The notes beneath the pieces are model-generated. The model saw only the letters and a program-made list of their open reading frames with translations, was not told the origin of the DNA and made no database searches. The translations under genes were made by a program, and so were the position numbers. From an uncultured Actinomycetes bacterium (GTDB lineage Bacteria; Actinomycetota; Acidimicrobiia; Acidimicrobiales; Acidimicrobilacustridaceae), in the NCBI GenBank assembly GCA_945957335.1, contig CAMFLJ010000100.1:1-11186 (forward strand): 11,186 bases of DNA. Direction: 5' to 3'. Each line of letters begins with the position of its first letter. Positions within the stretch are counted from its first letter, which is position 1. Shown in pieces: positions 1-6,020 of this stretch.

Positions 1-809
1 GGGTCCCGTCGTGGCCGGCGCGCTACCAGCGCGAGGGCTTCGTCGGCCCGCTGTCGGCGCTGATGGTGAACGACGGCCAGACCGGCTTCACCACCTCGCC
101 GGACAAGGAGAACACCCAGCGCAAGCCGGGCGACCCGCCGGCCCTCGCCGCCCAGACCCTCAAGACCCTGCTGGTGCAGAAGGGCGTGAAGGTGTCGGGC
201 GAGGGCTCGTCGGGCTCGGCGCCGGCCGACATGGCCGAGGTCGCCCGCCTCGACTCGCTGCCGGTCTCGCAGATCGTGGGCGAGATGATCACCGACTCCG
301 ACAACACCACCGCCGAGCTCCTCACCCGCGAGATGGGGCTCAAGGCGAAGGGCCAGGGCACCACCGAGGCCGGGATCGCCGTCATCGGCGAGACCCTCAC
401 CGCCCTCGGCTACGACACCACCGGGCTCTCGCTCAAGGACGGATCGGGCCTCGACCCGGCCGACCGGGTGCCGTGCCCGCTCGTGCTCGCCGTGCTCGAG
501 CGCTCGGGCCCCGACTCGATCATCGGCAAGGCCATGGCCGTCGCCGGCGAGACCGGCACGCTCCGCAAGCGGATGACCTCGGCGCCGGCCAAGGGCCGGG
601 TGCGGGCCAAGACCGGCACGCTCAACGAGGTCAACGCGCTGGCCGGCTACGCCCAGACGCCCACGGGCAACGACATCACGTTCCTGATGATCCAGAACGG
701 CCTCCAGCCCGGCGGCCAGGGCTGGGTCGACAAGTACGCCGCCCTGCTCATGGACTACGCCAAGGCCCCGTCGCTCGCCGCGCTCGGCCCGCTCCCGCCG
801 CTGCCCTGA
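1..809 (+). CDS. dacB: D-alanyl-D-alanine carboxypeptidase / PBP4 family (peptidase S13), 3' part
   Basis: The reading frame is open from the left edge (first full codon at position 3), so the N-terminal part, including the expected SxxK active-site serine, lies outside the window. The visible part carries two of the three penicillin-binding motifs: S-D-N at 297-305 and K-T-G at 609-617, the latter in the context RAKTGTLNEVNALAGY, which is typical of S13 (PBP4/DacB) enzymes. These are exported enzymes that trim the terminal D-Ala from peptidoglycan stem peptides or act as D,D-endopeptidases. The ATG at 63 is internal: the frame upstream of it (VPSWPARYQREGFVGPLSAL) reads as normal family sequence. 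The gene ends in TGA at 807-809, and a small hairpin follows. The family call is firm. The exact activity (carboxypeptidase or endopeptidase) cannot be told from this fragment. Confidence 0.9.
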   Translation, partial: VPSWPARYQREGFVGPLSALMVNDGQTGFTTSPDKENTQRKPGDPPALAAQTLKTLLVQKGVKVSGEGSSGSAPADMAEVARLDSLPVSQIVGEMITDSDNTTAELLTREMGLKAKGQGTTEAGIAVIGETLTALGYDTTGLSLKDGSGLDPADRVPCPLVLAVLERSGPDSIIGKAMAVAGETGTLRKRMTSAPAKGRVRAKTGTLNEVNALAGYAQTPTGNDITFLMIQNGLQPGGQGWVDKYAALLMDYAKAPSLAALGPLPPLP

Positions 810-821
810 CCCGGCCGCCCG

Positions 822-839
822 GCCCCGCACCGGTGGGGC
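822..839 (+). terminator. possible GC hairpin after the PBP gene
   Basis: GCCCC (822-826) can pair with GGGGC (835-839) around an 8-base loop, 12 bases after the stop codon of the carboxypeptidase gene and just before the candidate promoter of the next gene. There is no U-tract, so this would be a weak or U-less terminator at best. Short GC stems occur by chance in DNA of this composition. Confidence 0.3.
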
Positions 840-847
840 GCCACGCC

Positions 848-853
848 TAGGTT
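848..853 (+). promoter_or_regulatory. candidate -10 element (TAGGTT) for a leaderless LON-domain mRNA
   Basis: TAGGTT keeps the three most important -10 positions (T, A and last T) and ends 6 bases before the GTG at 860, so transcription would begin at or next to the start codon. No Shine-Dalgarno sequence is seen before this GTG. The same arrangement recurs before arc, dop and prcB. No convincing -35 element is visible. Confidence 0.45.
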
Positions 854-859
854 GGCCCG

Positions 860-1534
860 GTGGGCACCGTGATCCCGATGTTCCCGCTGGGCAGCGTCCT
901 GCTGCCGGGCATGCCGCTGCCGCTGCACGTCTTCGAGCCGCGCTACCAGGCGCTGGTGCACGACTGCCTCGAGAGCACGGCCGAGTTCGGCGTGGTGCTG
1001 ATCGAGAGGGGCAGCGAGGTCGGCGGGGGCGACGTGCGCACCGACGTCGGCACCGTCGCCCGCATCGTCGAGGCGGCCCGCTTCGACGACGGCCGCTGGG
1101 CCATCGGCGCGGTGGGCCTGCGCCGGGTCCGCATCGAGGCGTGGCTGCCCGACGACCCCTACCCGCGCGCCGATGTGGCCGAGTGGCCCGACGACGAGGA
1201 GGACCTCCCCGCCGTCGAGGGGGTGGCCGAGGTCGGCGCCCGGTTCCGGCGGGTGCTCGCCCTCGCCGCCGAGCTCGGCCTGCCGGTGCCGCCGGCCACC
1301 GTCGAGCTGGCCGACGATCCCGTCGTCGCGGTGCTGCAGATGTCCGGCGCGTCGCCGCTCGGCCCGGCCGACCGCCAGGCCCTCCTGCAGGCACCGGGCC
1401 CGGCGTCGCGCCTGGCGCTGCTGTCGGAGATGCTCGTCGACCAGGCCGAGCTGCTCGAGGCGCAGGTCGCGATGGGTGGTGCCGACGGCGACGACTTCGG
1501 GGAAGGGTTCGGTCAGGGGCCGGAGGGGCTCTAG
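860..1534 (+). CDS. stand-alone LON substrate-binding-domain protein
   Basis: This encodes 224 residues starting at GTG 860. The N-terminus (IPMFPLGSVLLPGMPLPLHVFEPRYQALV) has the hallmark of the LON N-terminal domain (PF02190): a hydrophobic strand, a PLG/LPG turn and the LHVFEPRY segment. The central part (about residues 40-105) alternates strands, with a charged segment near DDEEDLPAVEG. The C-terminal half (about 125-215) looks helical and leucine-rich, like the helical part of Lon N domains. No AAA+ ATPase or protease domain follows, so this is not Lon protease itself. Small single-domain proteins of this kind are common in bacteria and their function is mostly unknown; binding of unfolded protein is the usual guess. 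The start is supported by the -10-like TAGGTT just upstream and by lack of a Shine-Dalgarno. Its partners are unknown. Confidence 0.85.
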   Translation: MGTVIPMFPLGSVLLPGMPLPLHVFEPRYQALVHDCLESTAEFGVVLIERGSEVGGGDVRTDVGTVARIVEAARFDDGRWAIGAVGLRRVRIEAWLPDDPYPRADVAEWPDDEEDLPAVEGVAEVGARFRRVLALAAELGLPVPPATVELADDPVVAVLQMSGASPLGPADRQALLQAPGPASRLALLSEMLVDQAELLEAQVAMGGADGDDFGEGFGQGPEGL

Positions 1535-1583
1535 TACGCTCCTGCCGCACCCGTCCGACCGGTCCGCCCCCGAAGGGAACCGA

Positions 1584-1934
1584 GTGGCCTTCTCCGTCCG
1601 AAACGTGCCCGACACCCTGCAGGACCTCTGGGACCTGCTCGTCGCCTACGCCAAGCAGGAGACCGTCGACCCGCTCCGCAACCTGGGTCGCTACCTCGGG
1701 TTCGGGCTCGCCGGCATGGCGATGCTCACGCTGTCCACGTTCCTGCTCGCCATGGCGCTGCTGCGGTTCCTGCAGACCATGGTCGGGGGAGTGTTCGACG
1801 GCAACTGGTCGTGGGTGCCGTACCTGATCGTCATCATCGTGCTCGGGGGCGCCATCGCCCTCGTGCTCTCGCGCATCGACAAGGGCGGCATCGGCGCAGC
1901 CGAGGGCCCGGTCGACGGGAGGACCGGCTCGTGA
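1584..1934 (+). CDS. small membrane protein, resembling actinobacterial holin-X/phage-holin family proteins
   Basis: This encodes 116 residues. The GTG at 1584 is chosen because AAGGGA lies a few bases upstream and the protein then begins VAFSVRNVPDTLQDLWDLL, a plausible amphipathic N-terminal helix. Two membrane segments are clear: about residues 39-62 (FGLAGMAMLTLSTFLLAMALL) and about 75-95 (VPYLIVIIVLGGAIALVL). Between and before them is the ETVDPLRNLGRYLG stretch, of a kind seen in small actinobacterial membrane proteins annotated as putative holin superfamily III (PF07332). That assignment is from pattern memory and needs a profile search. There is no phage context, so a lytic role is unlikely. 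It overlaps the next gene by 4 bases (GTGA), which suggests co-translation. Confidence 0.75.
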   Translation: MAFSVRNVPDTLQDLWDLLVAYAKQETVDPLRNLGRYLGFGLAGMAMLTLSTFLLAMALLRFLQTMVGGVFDGNWSWVPYLIVIIVLGGAIALVLSRIDKGGIGAAEGPVDGRTGS

Positions 1935-2140
1935 CCACCACCGGGCGCATCACGCGCGACGACATCGAGGCCCGCTTCCGGGCCGTCCAGGGCGATGCCG
2001 AGGAGGTCCAGGAGGAAGCCCGCGACTACGTCGCCCTCGCCGTGGCGGCGGTGGCGGTCGTGATCGTCGTGGGTGCCTTCCTCGTCGGCCGCCGGCGGGG
2101 CAAGAACCAGCGCGCCGTGGTCGAGATCCGCCGGATCTGA
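1931..2140 (+). CDS. small single-pass membrane protein of unknown function
   Basis: This encodes 69 residues from GTG 1931, with a good Shine-Dalgarno (GGGAGGA, 1917-1923) 7 bases upstream and a 4-base overlap with the preceding gene. The N-terminal half (about residues 1-32) is acidic and probably helical (DDIEARFRAVQGDAEEVQEEARDY). One transmembrane helix follows (about 34-52, rich in Val and Ala), then a strongly basic tail (GRRRGKNQRAVVEIRRI) predicted to face the cytoplasm. No enzymatic motif is seen and the family is not recognised. The tight packing with genes on both sides indicates an operon with the holin-like protein. It is short, but spacing, Shine-Dalgarno and the amphipathic/membrane design make it a credible gene. 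Confidence 0.75.
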   Translation: MTTTGRITRDDIEARFRAVQGDAEEVQEEARDYVALAVAAVAVVIVVGAFLVGRRRGKNQRAVVEIRRI

Positions 2141-2451
2141 TGGCCCTCCTCGACCCGGTCCGCTCCAACGCCATCAGCAAGGGCGTCTTCGGCAACAGCC
2201 GCTTCTGGCTCGTCGTCGGTGGCCTGGCCTGGCTGGTGCGCGCGTGGAGCTGGGCCCGCCGCCCCCACGAGGCCACGATCTTCCGGCAGGTGGTCGAGCC
2301 CGGCCAGACGCTGGTGATCAGCGCGTCGGGCCCGCCGCCGTCGAAGCGCGACCACCGGCGCTCGCTGAAGGCCGAGAGCCGCCTCGCTCGTCGTGAGACC
2401 CGCAACAAGCTGTCGGCCGCCCGCATGCGCCGTCGCCACCGCGTCCTCTGA
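2140..2451 (+). CDS. small basic protein with one hydrophobic segment, unknown function
   Basis: This encodes 103 residues, starting at an ATG that shares its A with the previous stop codon (TGATG), a classic reinitiation arrangement. About residues 20-35 (SRFWLVVGGLAWLVRAWSW) form one short hydrophobic, tryptophan-rich segment that may be membrane-embedded. The middle (about 45-65) includes EATIFRQVVEPGQTLVISAS, probably beta strands. The last 35 residues are dominated by Arg and Lys (RDHRRSLKAESRLARRETRN and onward), suggesting contact with nucleic acid or acidic lipid. No family is recognised. It ends 55 bases before the GTG of the sulfur-carrier gene, so it appears to close the membrane-protein trio. 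Confidence 0.7.
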   Translation: MALLDPVRSNAISKGVFGNSRFWLVVGGLAWLVRAWSWARRPHEATIFRQVVEPGQTLVISASGPPPSKRDHRRSLKAESRLARRETRNKLSAARMRRRHRVL

Positions 2452-2490
2452 ACGCCACCCGGGGCCAGGTGTCCGTGGGGGCCTCCCGCC

Positions 2491-2499
2491 TGCGATCAT
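2491..2499 (+). promoter_or_regulatory. candidate extended -10 (TGCGATCAT) before the ttuB-like gene
   Basis: A TGn extension followed by GATCAT matches the -10 consensus at four of six positions, including A, T, A and T at the second, third, fifth and sixth. It ends 7 bases before the GTG at 2507, so the transcript would be leaderless. It overlaps an alternative in-frame ATG at 2498; if that ATG were the true start, this element would lie in the coding region. Confidence 0.4.
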
Positions 2500-2506
2500 G
2501 GGCGCC

Positions 2507-2707
2507 GTGAAGGTCCTGCTCCGCAACCCCCGCCGCGAGGTCGACGTCCCCGGCCCGATCACCATCGTGAACCTGCTCGCCCGGTTCGACCTCAACCGCG
2601 AGGCGGTCATCGTCATCCGCGACGGGGAGCTCGTGCCCGGTGACGCCACCCTGGCCGACGACGAGTCGATCGAGATCCGCCCCGTCATCTCCGGAGGTGC
2701 CTGGTGA
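2507..2707 (+). CDS. ttuB: TtuB-like MoaD/ThiS ubiquitin-fold sulfur carrier
   Basis: This encodes 66 residues from GTG 2507 (an in-frame ATG at 2498 would add MGA). The sequence reads as a beta-grasp sulfur carrier: strand KVLLRNPRREVDVPG, helix ITIVNLLARFDL, strand AVIVIRDGELV, then TLADDESIEIRPVISGG. The order and the final ISGG closely resemble Thermus thermophilus TtuB as I recall it. TtuB carries sulfur as a C-terminal thiocarboxylate for 2-thiolation of tRNA U54 and can also be linked to proteins. The neighbouring gene encodes a TtuA-type thiolase, overlapping by 4 bases (GTGA), which strongly supports this role over molybdopterin or thiamine synthesis. Oddly, two residues, Ala-Trp, follow the Gly-Gly, so the carrier would need trimming before activation, or works unconventionally. 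The family is firm; the TtuB assignment is inferred. Confidence 0.82.
   Translation: MKVLLRNPRREVDVPGPITIVNLLARFDLNREAVIVIRDGELVPGDATLADDESIEIRPVISGGAW
2693..2697 (+). promoter_or_regulatory. strong Shine-Dalgarno (GGAGG) for the thiolase gene, inside ttuB
   Basis: GGAGG lies 6 bases before the GTG at 2704 and decides that start. It is built into the Gly-Gly codons region of the preceding ttuB-like gene. The last two ttuB codons (Ala-Trp) lie between this site and the overlapping start/stop, so the extra C-terminal residues may be a by-product of the overlap. Confidence 0.7.
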
Positions 2708-3690
2708 AGTGCACCGTCTGCAAGGGCCCGGCGATCATCGACATCCGGCGCCACAACGCCAACTTCTGCACCGAGCACTTCCTCGAGCAGTGCAAGCGCC
2801 AGGTCACCAAGGCCATCGACGAGTTCGACATGATCGGCACCGACGACCGGGTGCTCGTGGCGGTGTCCGGCGGCAAGGACTCCCTCGCCGTGTGGGACCT
2901 CCTGGTCGAGCTCGGGTACCGCGCCGACGGCCTCTACATCGGGCTCGGCATCGGTGACTACAGCGACGTCTCCGGCACCTACGCCCGCGACTTCGCCGCC
3001 GAACGGGGCCTCACCCTGCTCGAGGTCGACCTGCCCGGCACCTACGGCTACGACATCCCCACCGGATCGCGGGCGGCCCGACGGGCGCCCTGCTCGGCGT
3101 GCGGGCTCTCCAAGCGCCACCTGTTCGACCGGGCCGCGCTCGAGGGGGCCTACGACGTGCTCGTCACCGGCCACAACCTCGACGACGAGGCCGCGGTCCT
3201 GTTCGGCAACACCCTTCACTGGCACACCGAGTATCTCGGTCGCCAGCTCCCCGTCCTCCCCGCCCGCGACGGCTTCCCCCGCAAGGTCAAGCCCCTCGTG
3301 CGCCTCACCGAGCGCGAGACCGCGGCGTACTGCGTCGTGCGGGGGATCGACTACCTCGTCGAGGAGTGCCCCATGGCCGCCGGAAACCGGCACCTGACCT
3401 ACAAGGCCGCCCTGAACGACATCGAGAAGGCGTCCCCGGGCGCCAAGCACTCGTTCTACTTCGGCTTCCTCGACCGGGCGGCGGCGCACTTCGCGCCCGA
3501 GGCCGAGTCCGACCGCGTCGAGCTGGGCGCCTGCACGTCGTGCGGCGCACCGACCACCGCCGAGGTCTGCGCCTTCTGCCGGCTGGTCGATCGCGCCGGC
3601 GGTGCCCTGCCCGAGGCGGGCACGCCCACCGCGGTGGCCGTCGAGCTCGGCCCCACCCGCGCCGGGGCCACGTCGGGAGCCGTCCGATGA
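2704..3690 (+). CDS. ttuA: TtuA-type tRNA-5-methyluridine(54) 2-sulfurtransferase (TtcA/TtuA family)
   Basis: This encodes 328 residues, close to the usual TtuA length. In order: an N-terminal zinc site (Cys3, Cys6, Cys22, His25); the ATP-pyrophosphatase P-loop SGGKDS at residues 55-60, which adenylates the target uridine; Cys130 and Cys133 (PCSACG) and Cys222 (EECPMA), the three ligands of the catalytic [4Fe-4S] cluster in this family; and a C-terminal zinc site (Cys277, Cys280, Cys289, Cys292). The three cluster cysteines fall at the same residue numbers I recall for Thermus thermophilus TtuA, and the double zinc-finger layout separates TtuA from TtcA. The expected role is ATP-dependent 2-thiolation of U54 in the tRNA T-loop using sulfur from the thiocarboxylated carrier encoded just upstream. 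GTG start with GGAGG 6 bases upstream; overlaps ttuB-like and trmI genes by 4 bases each. Exact target base not proven here. Confidence 0.88.
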   Translation: MKCTVCKGPAIIDIRRHNANFCTEHFLEQCKRQVTKAIDEFDMIGTDDRVLVAVSGGKDSLAVWDLLVELGYRADGLYIGLGIGDYSDVSGTYARDFAAERGLTLLEVDLPGTYGYDIPTGSRAARRAPCSACGLSKRHLFDRAALEGAYDVLVTGHNLDDEAAVLFGNTLHWHTEYLGRQLPVLPARDGFPRKVKPLVRLTERETAAYCVVRGIDYLVEECPMAAGNRHLTYKAALNDIEKASPGAKHSFYFGFLDRAAAHFAPEAESDRVELGACTSCGAPTTAEVCAFCRLVDRAGGALPEAGTPTAVAVELGPTRAGATSGAVR

Positions 3691-4460
3691 GCCGGCCCTT
3701 CGGTGCAGGCGACCGCGTGCTGCTGATCGACCACAAGAAGCGGCGGTACCTCGTCACGCTCAAGCCCGGCGGCGAGTTCCACAGCCACGCCGGCTTCGTT
3801 CCCCACGACTCGATCATCGGTGTGCCCGAGGGCTCCACGGTGCAGTCGACCCGCAACAGCCCGTACCTCGCGGTGCGCCCCACGCTCTCGGACTTCGTGC
3901 TCAAGATGCCTCGCGGCGCGCAGGTGATCTACCCGAAGGACCTCGGCCCGATCCTGATGCTCGCCGACATCTTCCCGGGGGCCCGGGTCCTCGAGTCGGG
4001 CGTCGGCTCGGGGGCGCTCTCGATGGCGATGCTGCGCGCCGGTGCCGACATCGTCGGCTACGAGCTGCGCGAGGACTTCGCCGAGCGGGCCCAGGCCAAC
4101 GTGTCGTCGTTCCTCGGCGACGAGGCCATGAGCCGCTACCGCGTCGAGCTGCGCGACTGCTACGACGGCATCGACGAGACCGACCTCGATCGCGTGGTGC
4201 TCGACCTGCCCGAGCCGTGGCAGGTCGTGAAGCACGCCGAGCGGGCCCTGCACCCCGGCGGCATCCTGCTGGCCTACACGCCCTCGATCGTGCAGGTGAT
4301 GCAGCTGCGCGAGGCGCTCGAGGCCAGCGCGTTCGACATGCCCGAGACGGTCGAGGTGCTCAACCGCACCTGGCACGTCGAGGGCCAGGCGGTCAGGCCC
4401 GACCACCGCATGGTCGCCCACACCGGCTTCCTCACCCACGCCCGTCTGCTGGGCGGGTGA
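3687..4460 (+). CDS. trmI: tRNA (adenine(58)-N1)-methyltransferase TrmI
   Basis: This encodes 257 residues, the usual length for bacterial TrmI. ATG at 3687 overlaps the previous stop (ATGA) and has GGGAG (3675-3679) 7 bases upstream. The small N-terminal beta domain (about 1-70, GDRVLLIDHKKRRYLVTLKP) is followed by a Rossmann methyltransferase domain with motif I VLESGVGSGALS (E103 to G109), which binds S-adenosylmethionine, and motif IV DLPEPW (D173 to W178), whose aspartate is the proposed catalytic residue. The product methylates N1 of A58 in the tRNA T-loop as a homotetramer. In M. tuberculosis the orthologue Rv2118c lies near the proteasomal ATPase gene, and that linkage is echoed here. 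In Thermus, m1A58 made by TrmI promotes TtuA-dependent thiolation of U54, so the overlap with ttuA-like and ttuB-like genes makes functional sense. Confidence 0.95.
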   Translation: MSRPFGAGDRVLLIDHKKRRYLVTLKPGGEFHSHAGFVPHDSIIGVPEGSTVQSTRNSPYLAVRPTLSDFVLKMPRGAQVIYPKDLGPILMLADIFPGARVLESGVGSGALSMAMLRAGADIVGYELREDFAERAQANVSSFLGDEAMSRYRVELRDCYDGIDETDLDRVVLDLPEPWQVVKHAERALHPGGILLAYTPSIVQVMQLREALEASAFDMPETVEVLNRTWHVEGQAVRPDHRMVAHTGFLTHARLLGG

Positions 4461-4503
4461 CCCTGCGCGTCGGCTCCGGGGCGAAGGTCGGGGCCGGCGG
4501 CCG

Positions 4504-5670
4504 ATGAGCGCGTTCGACGCCGTCTTCGTGGTCCTTGCCGTGCTGGCGGTGGTCGGTGGCTACCGGCTGGGCTTCGTCGCGCGCGTGGTGTCGTGGGTCG
4601 GGCTGGCGGCGGGCCTGGCCGTGGCCGTGCGCGTCCTCCCGCTCTTCCTCGACCAGCTCGACACCGCGAGCCACGGGCTGGTCCTCGTGCTGTCGGTCGG
4701 CCTGCTGCTGGTCGGTGCCTCGCTGGGCCAGGCCCTCGGCTTCGTGATCGGGGGGCGGCTACGGCCTCGCAGCGAGGGCGGCGCGCTGAGCCGCGCCGAC
4801 CGCATGGCCGGTGGTCTCGCCGGCTTCGCCGGCCTGGTCGTGGTGGTGTGGCTGCTGCTCCCGGTGCTGGTCGCCAGCCCGGGCTGGATCTCCCAGGAGG
4901 CCACCAGCTCGTGGGTGGCCCAGCGCATCGACGCCGCGCTGCCGGCGCCGCCCGACGCCATGCAGGCGCTCCAGGCGCTCGTCGGCTCCGACGACTTCCC
5001 CGACGTCTTCGACGCACTGCGGCCCACACCCGCCCTCGGTCCTCCGCCCGAGGCGTCGGGGCTCTCGCAGCAGACCGCCGGCCAGGCGGCGCGGTCGGTC
5101 GTGAAGATGGAGGGCGCGGCGTGCGACCGCGTGCAGGACGGCACCGGGTTCGTGGTGGCCGACGGCCTGGTGGTCACCAACGCCCACGTGGTGGCGGGGG
5201 AGAGGTCCACCACCGTCATCCGCGACGACGGCACCCGCTTCGACGGCACCGTCGTCGTCTTCGACCCCGACCGCGACCTCGCGGTGGTGCGCGTCTCCGG
5301 CCTCGACCGGCCCGCCCTGCCGATCGCCGACGGCGCACCGGTCGACACCATCGGCGGCGTCTTCGGCCACCCCGGCGGCGAGCCGCTGCGCATCGCCCCG
5401 TTCCGGGTGGCGCGCGAGATCACCGCCACCGGCCGCGACATCTACGGCAGCGGCAACACCGAGCGGCGCGTGCTCGAGCTGGCGGCCGCCCTGCGCCCCG
5501 GGGACTCCGGCTCGCCGCTGGTCGACCCGTCGGGCCGGGTGGTCGGGGTGGCCTTCGCCATCGCACGCGACCGCAGCGGGGTGGCCTACGCGCTCACGGT
5601 CGACGAGCTGGCCGCGGCGCTGACCGCCGTGTCGCCCCAGGGCACCTCGACCGGTCCCTGCCTCGCCTGA
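4504..5670 (+). CDS. marP: MarP-like membrane serine protease (CvpA domain + trypsin-fold protease)
   Basis: This encodes 388 residues from ATG 4504. Four hydrophobic helices near residues 3-20, 26-47, 57-83 and 101-124 form a CvpA/colicin V production-type membrane domain. A linker follows, then an extracytoplasmic chymotrypsin-like protease with the full triad: His228 (TNAHVV), Asp258 (DRDLAVV) and Ser335 (PGDSGSP). There are only two cysteines, Cys207 at the start of the protease domain and Cys386 three residues from the end. This matches the disulfide known in M. tuberculosis MarP (Rv3671c), which stabilises that protease. MarP protects mycobacteria against acid and cleaves the peptidoglycan hydrolase RipA; whether this protein has the same substrates is unknown. 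It lies 43 bases after trmI with no clear Shine-Dalgarno or promoter, so co-transcription with trmI is plausible. It ends before a strong hairpin. Confidence 0.88.
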   Translation: MSAFDAVFVVLAVLAVVGGYRLGFVARVVSWVGLAAGLAVAVRVLPLFLDQLDTASHGLVLVLSVGLLLVGASLGQALGFVIGGRLRPRSEGGALSRADRMAGGLAGFAGLVVVVWLLLPVLVASPGWISQEATSSWVAQRIDAALPAPPDAMQALQALVGSDDFPDVFDALRPTPALGPPPEASGLSQQTAGQAARSVVKMEGAACDRVQDGTGFVVADGLVVTNAHVVAGERSTTVIRDDGTRFDGTVVVFDPDRDLAVVRVSGLDRPALPIADGAPVDTIGGVFGHPGGEPLRIAPFRVAREITATGRDIYGSGNTERRVLELAAALRPGDSGSPLVDPSGRVVGVAFAIARDRSGVAYALTVDELAAALTAVSPQGTSTGPCLA

Positions 5671-5716
5671 CGAGCCCGACCGCCTGCAGGTCGGGGCCGG
5701 GTGGGGCCGGGCGCGA

Positions 5717-5750
5717 GAGGGCCCCGGCGCCAGTGGCGGCCGGGGCCCTC
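5717..5750. terminator. strong hairpin between convergent marP and ferredoxin genes, likely bidirectional terminator
   Basis: GAGGGCCCCGG (5717-5727) pairs perfectly with CCGGGGCCCTC (5740-5750), 11 base pairs. Inside, CGCC and GGCG (5728-5731 and 5735-5738) add four more around an AGT loop with one bulged G at 5739. It sits between a + strand stop at 5670 and a - strand stop at 5784, exactly where a shared terminator is expected. Neither side has a U-tract, as is common for actinobacterial hairpin terminators. Confidence 0.8.
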
Positions 5751-5783
5751 GTCAGAAGTGGTGTGCGCCCGGAGGCGCTCAGC

Positions 5784-6020
5784 TCACTCGACCTCGATGA
5801 AGATGCACTCGCCGGGGCACTCCTCGGCGGCCTCGATGCAGGCGTCGAGCTGGCCGTCGGGGATGTTCGCCAGGCCGGCGGCGCCGCCCGGGTCGGAGAA
5901 CACCTTGTCGCCCTCCTTGACGTAGGCGAGGCCGTCGTCGAGCAGGGTGAACACGTCAGGGGCGATCTCCTCGCAGAGTCCGTCGCCGGTGCAGAGATCC
6001 TGGTCGATCCAGACCTTCAT
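5784..6020 (-). CDS. small ferredoxin with CxxDxxC cluster motif ([3Fe-4S] or Asp-ligated [4Fe-4S])
   Basis: This encodes 78 residues. The ATG at 6020 is chosen because ferredoxins of this type begin close to the MKVWIDQDLC segment and AGGTGA lies 8 bases upstream; the longer in-frame start at 6089 would add a proline/histidine-rich stretch with no family likeness. Cluster ligands are Cys10 and Cys16 in CTGDGLC, with Asp13 where a second cysteine usually sits, and Cys68 followed by Pro. Cys61 and Cys72 are extra. Such single-cluster ferredoxins carry electrons to partners such as cytochromes P450 in actinobacteria, and in Pyrococcus furiosus an aspartate at this place ligates a [4Fe-4S] cluster. 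The fold is otherwise acidic and compact. It is divergent from arc and convergent with marP. No partner oxidoreductase is in the window, so its redox partner is unknown. Confidence 0.9.
   Translation of the reverse strand: MKVWIDQDLCTGDGLCEEIAPDVFTLLDDGLAYVKEGDKVFSDPGGAAGLANIPDGQLDACIEAAEECPGECIFIEVE

Noticed and set aside
63..65. ATG at 63 as the start of the carboxypeptidase gene
   Set aside because: The frame is open to the left edge, the upstream residues fit the family, and the SxxK motif must lie upstream.
1535..1540. TACGCT after the LON-domain gene as a promoter for the membrane trio
   Set aside because: It matches only the minimal TANNNT pattern, overlaps the end of the previous gene's stop context and has no supporting spacing; the trio could equally be read through from the LON-domain gene.
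2026..3489. 487-codon open frame on the minus strand
   Set aside because: It is the shadow of ttuA-like and the small genes before it, which have clear motifs, overlaps and Shine-Dalgarno sites on the + strand.
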